NCBI RefSeq assembly: GCF_900104305.1
Contig: NZ_FNJC01000001.1
Span: 1,005,543-1,069,542 of the forward strand
Direction of reading: 5' to 3'
Length of the DNA stretch: 64,000 nucleotides
Origin: Filomicrobium insigne
GTDB taxonomy: Bacteria > Pseudomonadota > Alphaproteobacteria > Rhizobiales > Hyphomicrobiaceae
Positions 59,912 through 64,000 of this stretch are shown here, piece after piece. A program made the position numbers and the translations under genes. The notes under the pieces were generated by a model. That model saw only the letters and a program-made list of their open reading frames with translations, searched no databases and was not told where the DNA came from. Position 1 is the stretch's first letter; each line of letters opens with the position of its first letter.

Positions 59912-60556
59912 TTAGGACGTCAGCTTCCGGCATTCTTCATCGGCAGGCAGCGGATCACAACCCGTGTTCCGGACGCAGGTCTCAAGCGCGCCACGCAGCT
60001 TGTCCGAGAAAATACCGTCCAGAAACCCGTCGTACAGACCGGCCGCTTGAAGTCCGCATTGATAGAGCCGGACGATGCGGTTGCCGCCATAACGCATAGC
60101 CTGGGTATAGTCGCGCAGTGCGCCCTCAATGTCGCCGCTGGCTTGACGAATGTGCGCGCGCGTATCAAGTGCGTGGGGACTTTGCGGCGTCAACGCCAGA
60201 GCTCGCTCAACGTCGGCTGCCCCTTCAACGGGCTTGCCGGACTTGAAATACGCCCAGGCCCGGTTGTTCAGCGCGATGGCGAAATCCGGAGAAATTTCGA
60301 TCGCTGCATCGTAGTCTGGAATAGCCAGATCATAGAGCCCTTTGAGTGAGTAGGCCAAAGCGCGCATCGCCAAAGCCTGGCTGCGTTCGCCGGGCGGTAG
60401 GGGGGTCTGAAGGAGTTCGGTGCAGCCCGAGATCCTGCGTTCGTTGTCCTGCCCGAAGCAATCGACCGAATGATCTTCCGTCGATGCGAACGATACCCCG
60501 ACCGTAACGGTAGCGATCACCATTGTGAGACCCAGTACTCTGAAGATGTGCCGCAA
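59912..60556 (-). CDS. exported TPR protein
   Basis: About 214 aa. The start is probably the TTG at 60556, five bases after GGAGG; a frame from 60574 would put that ribosome site inside the gene. A signal peptide follows (RHIFRVLGLTMVIATVTVGV, cleaved near SFA-STED). Three or more TPRs: ALAYSLKGLYDLAIPDYDAA, RAWAYFKSGKPVEGAADVER, ALDTRAHIRQASGDIEGALR. The C-terminus has cysteine pairs (YQCGLQ, ETCVRNTGCDPL). Similar small secreted TPR proteins are common in Rhizobiales; role unknown. Confidence 0.8.
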   Translation of the reverse strand: MRHIFRVLGLTMVIATVTVGVSFASTEDHSVDCFGQDNERRISGCTELLQTPLPPGERSQALAMRALAYSLKGLYDLAIPDYDAAIEISPDFAIALNNRAWAYFKSGKPVEGAADVERALALTPQSPHALDTRAHIRQASGDIEGALRDYTQAMRYGGNRIVRLYQCGLQAAGLYDGFLDGIFSDKLRGALETCVRNTGCDPLPADEECRKLTS

Positions 60557-60745
60557 ACCGACCTCCAAAGACAATTTTGGTGAAATGCGCTAGGTGGCGT
60601 TCCCGGTTCCGGTTTCCGTCGCCTGATTCCTGCCGGATTAACCGCATTATCGCAGCGCAATTGAGGCAGAGCACAGTTAACTGTGACGCTAGGGCAGCTA
60701 TGCTAGGTTCGCCACCTTCGCACGGCGCAGGAGATGTGAAAACCA

Positions 60746-61969
60746 GTGGAAGCCAAGCGCATTGTTCTCATCATGGGTGGCGGGATCGCCGCCTACAAGT
60801 GTCTAGACCTCATTCGCCGCCTACGAGAGCGCGGCGTAGACGTTCGGGTTGTCATGACACGCGCAGCCCAACAATTCGTAACTCCTCTCAGCGTTTCCGC
60901 ATTGTCGAATGATCGGGTCTTCACTGATTTATTCGATCTCGATGATGAACGTGAGATTGGCCACATCCGGCTATCCAGACTTTGCGACCTTATCGTCGTG
61001 GCGCCAGCGACGGCCGATCTGATCGCTAAAGCGGCAAACGGGCACGCCGACGATCTTGCAAGCGCTGTACTCCTTGCCAGCGACAAGCCGATTCTGATGG
61101 CTCCAGCGATGAACCCAAAGATGTGGCTCAATCCGGCGACGCAACGCAATGTTCGCCAACTTGAAGCGGACGGGATCTCATTCATCGGTCCGGCGGTGGG
61201 CGAAATGGCAGAGTCGGGAGAGGCCGGGCCAGGGCGCCTCGTCGAACCTGCCGAGTTATTGGCTGCAATCGAAGCGCGGCTCCATCCTTCGTCAAGCGGC
61301 AGCCTTGCGGGCCGGCATGTGCTCATCACGAGTGGACCGACGCACGAACCCATCGATCCAGTGCGCTACATCGCCAATCGTTCGTCGGGCAAGCAAGGGC
61401 ATGCAATTGCTGCGGCTGCGATTGCAGCTGGCGCTCGTGTAACGCTCGTTTCCGGTCCTGTCGCCTTGGGAGCCCCTGCTGGCGCGACGACGGTCCAGGT
61501 GCAAACGGCTGAGGAAATGCTCAATGCCGTACGTGCTGCCCTGCCGGCCGACGTCGCAATATTTTGCGCCGCTGTCGCCGACTGGCGCGCAGCGTCCCCA
61601 GCTGATGAAAAGATCAAGAAGACGGGCGATGGCGAGAAGCCGCAGCTCGAACTTGTCGAAAACCCCGATATTCTAAAAACCATTGCCCATATGAAGACCG
61701 GTCGGCCAAACCTCATTGTCGGCTTTGCTGCCGAAACGGAAAACGTCATTGCCTTCGCAACGAGGAAGCGGCGCAACAAGGGTGCGGACTGGACTGTCGC
61801 CAACGACGTTTCTACGCACACCGGCGTTATGGGTGGGGATCGCAACCGCGTACATCTCATCACCGAAACCGGTGTCGACAGCTGGCCCGAAATGTCAAAA
61901 CGCGAAGTTGCCGAGACCTTGATTGCGCGCATCAGCGCCCTTTTGCATGACAAGGCCCGCAGGGTGTAG
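60746..61969 (+). CDS. coaBC: bifunctional phosphopantothenoylcysteine decarboxylase / phosphopantothenate-cysteine ligase
   Basis: Two steps of coenzyme A synthesis in one 407-aa protein. The CoaC flavoprotein half (1-~185) has HIRLSRLCDLIVVAPATADL (the active histidine region) and APAMNPKMWLNPATQRNV. The CoaB half (~190-407) has HVLITSGPTHEPIDPVRYIA, NRSSGKQG and the lysine loop near KIKKTGDGEKPQLELV. The start is GTG at 60746, set by the conserved first residues and a GGAG upstream. It is followed 22 bases later by dut, the usual bacterial neighbour. Confidence 0.96.
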   Translation: MEAKRIVLIMGGGIAAYKCLDLIRRLRERGVDVRVVMTRAAQQFVTPLSVSALSNDRVFTDLFDLDDEREIGHIRLSRLCDLIVVAPATADLIAKAANGHADDLASAVLLASDKPILMAPAMNPKMWLNPATQRNVRQLEADGISFIGPAVGEMAESGEAGPGRLVEPAELLAAIEARLHPSSSGSLAGRHVLITSGPTHEPIDPVRYIANRSSGKQGHAIAAAAIAAGARVTLVSGPVALGAPAGATTVQVQTAEEMLNAVRAALPADVAIFCAAVADWRAASPADEKIKKTGDGEKPQLELVENPDILKTIAHMKTGRPNLIVGFAAETENVIAFATRKRRNKGADWTVANDVSTHTGVMGGDRNRVHLITETGVDSWPEMSKREVAETLIARISALLHDKARRV

Positions 61970-61991
61970 CGCGTAGAAAGCGATAAGTCGT

Positions 61992-62615
61992 ATGACCACA
62001 AGAACCAGTCTAGGGGCCGACGGCGCAAAGGTTAGCGTCCTGCGTTTGGCGCATGGCAAGGACCTACCTTTGCCGGCCTATCAATCTGAGGCTGCAGCAG
62101 GGCTCGACCTCATCGCTGCGCTGGAGTGGGATCATCCCTTAACCCTCACCCCGGGCGCACGGGCACTCATTCCAACTGGACTCGTACTTGAGCTCCCCAT
62201 CGGGTTCGAAGCCCAAGTGCGACCGCGGTCCGGGCTTGCGCTGAGGCACGGCGTTACCGTTCTCAACAGTCCCGGTACAATCGATGCGGACTATCGCGGC
62301 GAAGTCAGCGTTCTTCTGGCCAACCTCAGTGGTGTTCCCTTTGAAATCCGGCGCGGCGAACGGATCGCGCAACTGGTTATCGCGCCGGTGACGCGTGTCG
62401 AACTCGTTGAAGTCGCCGAGCTTACGGAGACGGAACGTGGAAGCGGCGGCTTCGGCTCTACTGGACGGGAAAGCGCCAGAGCAGAACCACCCAAAGCTGA
62501 GAAGCCTGCGGCACCCAAGGCCAAAAAGGCTGCTACGCGCAAATCTCCCCCTAAAGCTGCCAAAGCTTCGCGATCTAAGTCGAAAACGAAGAAGGCCACC
62601 GTCAATAAGGGCTGA
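61992..62615 (+). CDS. dut: dUTP diphosphatase with a basic C-terminal tail
   Basis: Hydrolyses dUTP to dUMP, keeping uracil out of DNA and supplying thymidylate synthesis. The trimeric enzyme core is about 150 aa with all five motifs: AGLDLIAAL (1), [10 protein letters not shown] (2), [11 protein letters not shown] (3), [10 protein letters not shown] (4) and [12 protein letters not shown] (5). After motif 5, where most Dut proteins stop, there are ~50 extra residues made of K, A, P and S ([20 protein letters not shown]), like histone H1 tails. The start ATG follows the coaBC stop by 22 bases. Confidence 0.96.
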   Translation: MTTRTSLGADGAKVSVLRLAHGKDLPLPAYQSEAAAGLDLIAALEWDHPLTLTPGARALIPTGLVLELPIGFEAQVRPRSGLALRHGVTVLNSPGTIDADYRGEVSVLLANLSGVPFEIRRGERIAQLVIAPVTRVELVEVAELTETERGSGGFGSTGRESARAEPPKAEKPAAPKAKKAATRKSPPKAAKASRSKSKTKKATVNKG

Positions 62616-62726
62616 ATGAAATCAAAGCCCTTTAGCAATTACAATATTGTTCCGGCCGCGCGAGGCTCGCTTCTTGGATGTGGTGGCCCTATCAAAGCGC
62701 CAACGGCTGATCAGAGGACACAAACC

Positions 62727-63740
62727 ATGACAGACTCTCCGGATACGATTGCGGCTACGGCCAGCCAGAGTTGGGGACGGGGCCGCGTCTATGGGAACAT
62801 ATCCGAGACGATCGGCCATACGCCTCTGGTTCGGCTTGGCAAAGTTATGGCGGCGGCGCGCTCGGTCGCCGACGTGCTCATGAAGCTGGAATTTTTCAAT
62901 CCGCTGTCTTCGGTCAAGGATCGCATTGGCCTGGCGATGATCGACGCGTTGGAGGCTGACGGGCGCATCACCCCAGGGCGGAGCGTGCTCATCGAGCCGA
63001 CCTCTGGCAACACGGGTATTGCGCTGGCATTCATTGCAGCCGCGCGTGGATATCGCATCATTCTGATCATGCCGGAATCGATGTCGCTGGAGCGACGCAA
63101 GATCCTTGCCCATCTCGGCGCCGAACTTGTGCTGACGCCCGCGAGCGGGGGCATGGCTGCGGCGATCGAGAAGGCCAACGAATTAGCCAGTGCCATCCCT
63201 GGCGCTGTTATTCCCGCTCAGTTCGACAATCCGGCCAACCCGGCGATCCACGCCAAAACAACGGCAGAAGAAATCTGGTCGGATACAGGTGGCAACGTCG
63301 ATGCGCTGGTGATCGGAGTTGGGACCGGAGGCACTCTGACGGGCTGCGGCCGCGTCCTCAAAGCGCGCAAGCCGGACCTGAAGGTAATTGCGGTCGAGCC
63401 GTCGGCTAGCCCCATCTTGTCCAAAGGGGAAAAGGGGCCGCACAAAATTCAGGGCATTGGCGCTGGCTTTATCCCTTCTATTCTCGATCGCTCGCTGATC
63501 GATGAAGTCATTACCGTACCGGACGACATGGCCTTTGAAGCCGCCCGTATGCTTGCGCGGATCGAGGGTATTCCGGGTGGGATTTCGACGGGCGCCAATC
63601 TGGCGGCAGCACTCACCGTCGCTGGACGCTCATCCATGTCGGGAAAGACGATCGTGACCTTCGCACCTTCAAGTGCTGAGCGTTACCTGTCGAGCGATCT
63701 GTTCGCGCAAACTGCTGAAGGAGCTGCCACAAGCGGTTGA
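62727..63740 (+). CDS. cysK: cysteine synthase A
   Basis: O-acetylserine sulfhydrylase, a PLP enzyme. 337 aa from the ATG at 62727, after AGAGGAC; the longer frame from 62616 adds an unlikely 37-residue tail overlapping the dut region. The PLP lysine is in NPLSSVKDRIG; the substrate loop is EPTSGNTGIALA; the PLP phosphate loop is GVGTGGTLTGCGR. Ends converging on pyrE. Confidence 0.95.
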   Translation: MTDSPDTIAATASQSWGRGRVYGNISETIGHTPLVRLGKVMAAARSVADVLMKLEFFNPLSSVKDRIGLAMIDALEADGRITPGRSVLIEPTSGNTGIALAFIAAARGYRIILIMPESMSLERRKILAHLGAELVLTPASGGMAAAIEKANELASAIPGAVIPAQFDNPANPAIHAKTTAEEIWSDTGGNVDALVIGVGTGGTLTGCGRVLKARKPDLKVIAVEPSASPILSKGEKGPHKIQGIGAGFIPSILDRSLIDEVITVPDDMAFEAARMLARIEGIPGGISTGANLAAALTVAGRSSMSGKTIVTFAPSSAERYLSSDLFAQTAEGAATSG

Positions 63741-63763
63741 GACAGCTTCGCCGGGTCGACGGC

Positions 63764-64000
63764 TTAAGAAGATGGCGCTTCTTTCAAGAACTCGGCGGAC
63801 GTGAAAAGTGATGCGAAGGGGATGGTTGCGTCGCGATAAAGCTCCGTCGCGCCTGACTGGCGATCCAGGATCGAGATCACTAAGGAAATCTCGGCTCCAA
63901 CCTCGCGCAGCGCTTCGATCGCTGACATCGCAGAGCCGCCCGTTGTCGTTACGTCCTCGACCACAACGACGCGCTTACCGCTGATGTCGCTTACGCCTTC
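63764..64000 (-). CDS. pyrE: orotate phosphoribosyltransferase, C-terminal part (cut by window edge)
   Basis: Pyrimidine-synthesis enzyme joining orotate and PRPP. About 78 C-terminal residues are visible, with the frame open to the right edge. The PRPP-binding loop VVVVEDVTTTGGSAMSAIEA is diagnostic. The protein stops with the TAA at 63764-63766; the N-terminus lies beyond the window. Confidence 0.92.
   Translation of the reverse strand, partial: EGVSDISGKRVVVVEDVTTTGGSAMSAIEALREVGAEISLVISILDRQSGATELYRDATIPFASLFTSAEFLKEAPSS

Overview
The window reads as chromosomal DNA of a methylotrophic alphaproteobacterium of the order Hyphomicrobiales, most like Hyphomicrobium. This is inferred from gene content; no database search was possible. 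The main evidence is a serine-cycle operon (malyl-CoA lyase, both subunits of malate-CoA ligase, and PEP carboxylase), the alphaproteobacterial order lysC-ptsP-HTH protein-prfA-prmC-DUF4167, and a tRNA-His with A73 and no encoded G-1. Coding density is high. I see no CRISPR array, phage, insertion sequence or rRNA.

Layout. 1-14.7 kb is core housekeeping: the 3' end of an M23 peptidoglycan peptidase, clpB, a MOSC protein, DUF4167, prmC/prfA, a RodZ-like HTH membrane protein, ptsP, lysC, and divergent ubiG. 14.7-22.2 kb holds small and envelope proteins, a membrane-anchored thermonuclease-like protein, a phytanoyl-CoA dioxygenase pseudogene with two lesions, an FAD-linked oxidase, a secreted protein with three similar domains, and prmB. 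22.4-29.8 kb is the serine-cycle operon with a LuxR-type regulator upstream. This regulator lacks the receiver phosphorylation site.

29.8-47.7 kb is more accessory: a PilZ protein, an envelope group (a charged DUF1236-like protein and two secreted paralogues), ada, an AtoE-like transporter, two HEPN-like orphans, an alcohol dehydrogenase, phoX, a zigA-type zinc metallochaperone behind a perfect palindrome typical of a Zur operator, a LysR regulator with a divergent secreted protein, and SH3-type exported proteins. 47.7-57.4 kb carries tRNA-His, a sensorless histidine kinase, an iron-type ABC permease coupled to a 27-codon leader frame, an AsmA-like protein, a polyamine-type binding protein, a fused solute symporter and a LysR regulator. 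57.6-64 kb carries an HpcH/HpaI aldolase, a BoxR-like HTH-shikimate-kinase regulator with its own TGCA-repeat promoter, a TPR protein, coaBC, dut with a histone-like tail, cysK, and the 3' end of pyrE.

How the genes work together. In the serine cycle, PEP carboxylase makes oxaloacetate, malate-CoA ligase (MtkAB) activates malate, and malyl-CoA lyase splits malyl-CoA into glyoxylate and acetyl-CoA. These genes sit in one transcription unit with stable hairpins between cistrons. PrfA and its methyltransferase PrmC are co-transcribed and overlap by 8 bases. No large undescribed multi-gene system is evident. The most unusual items are the phosphosite-less regulator beside the serine-cycle operon, the coupled leader peptide, the tandem secreted paralogues, the fusion proteins and the doubly broken dioxygenase.
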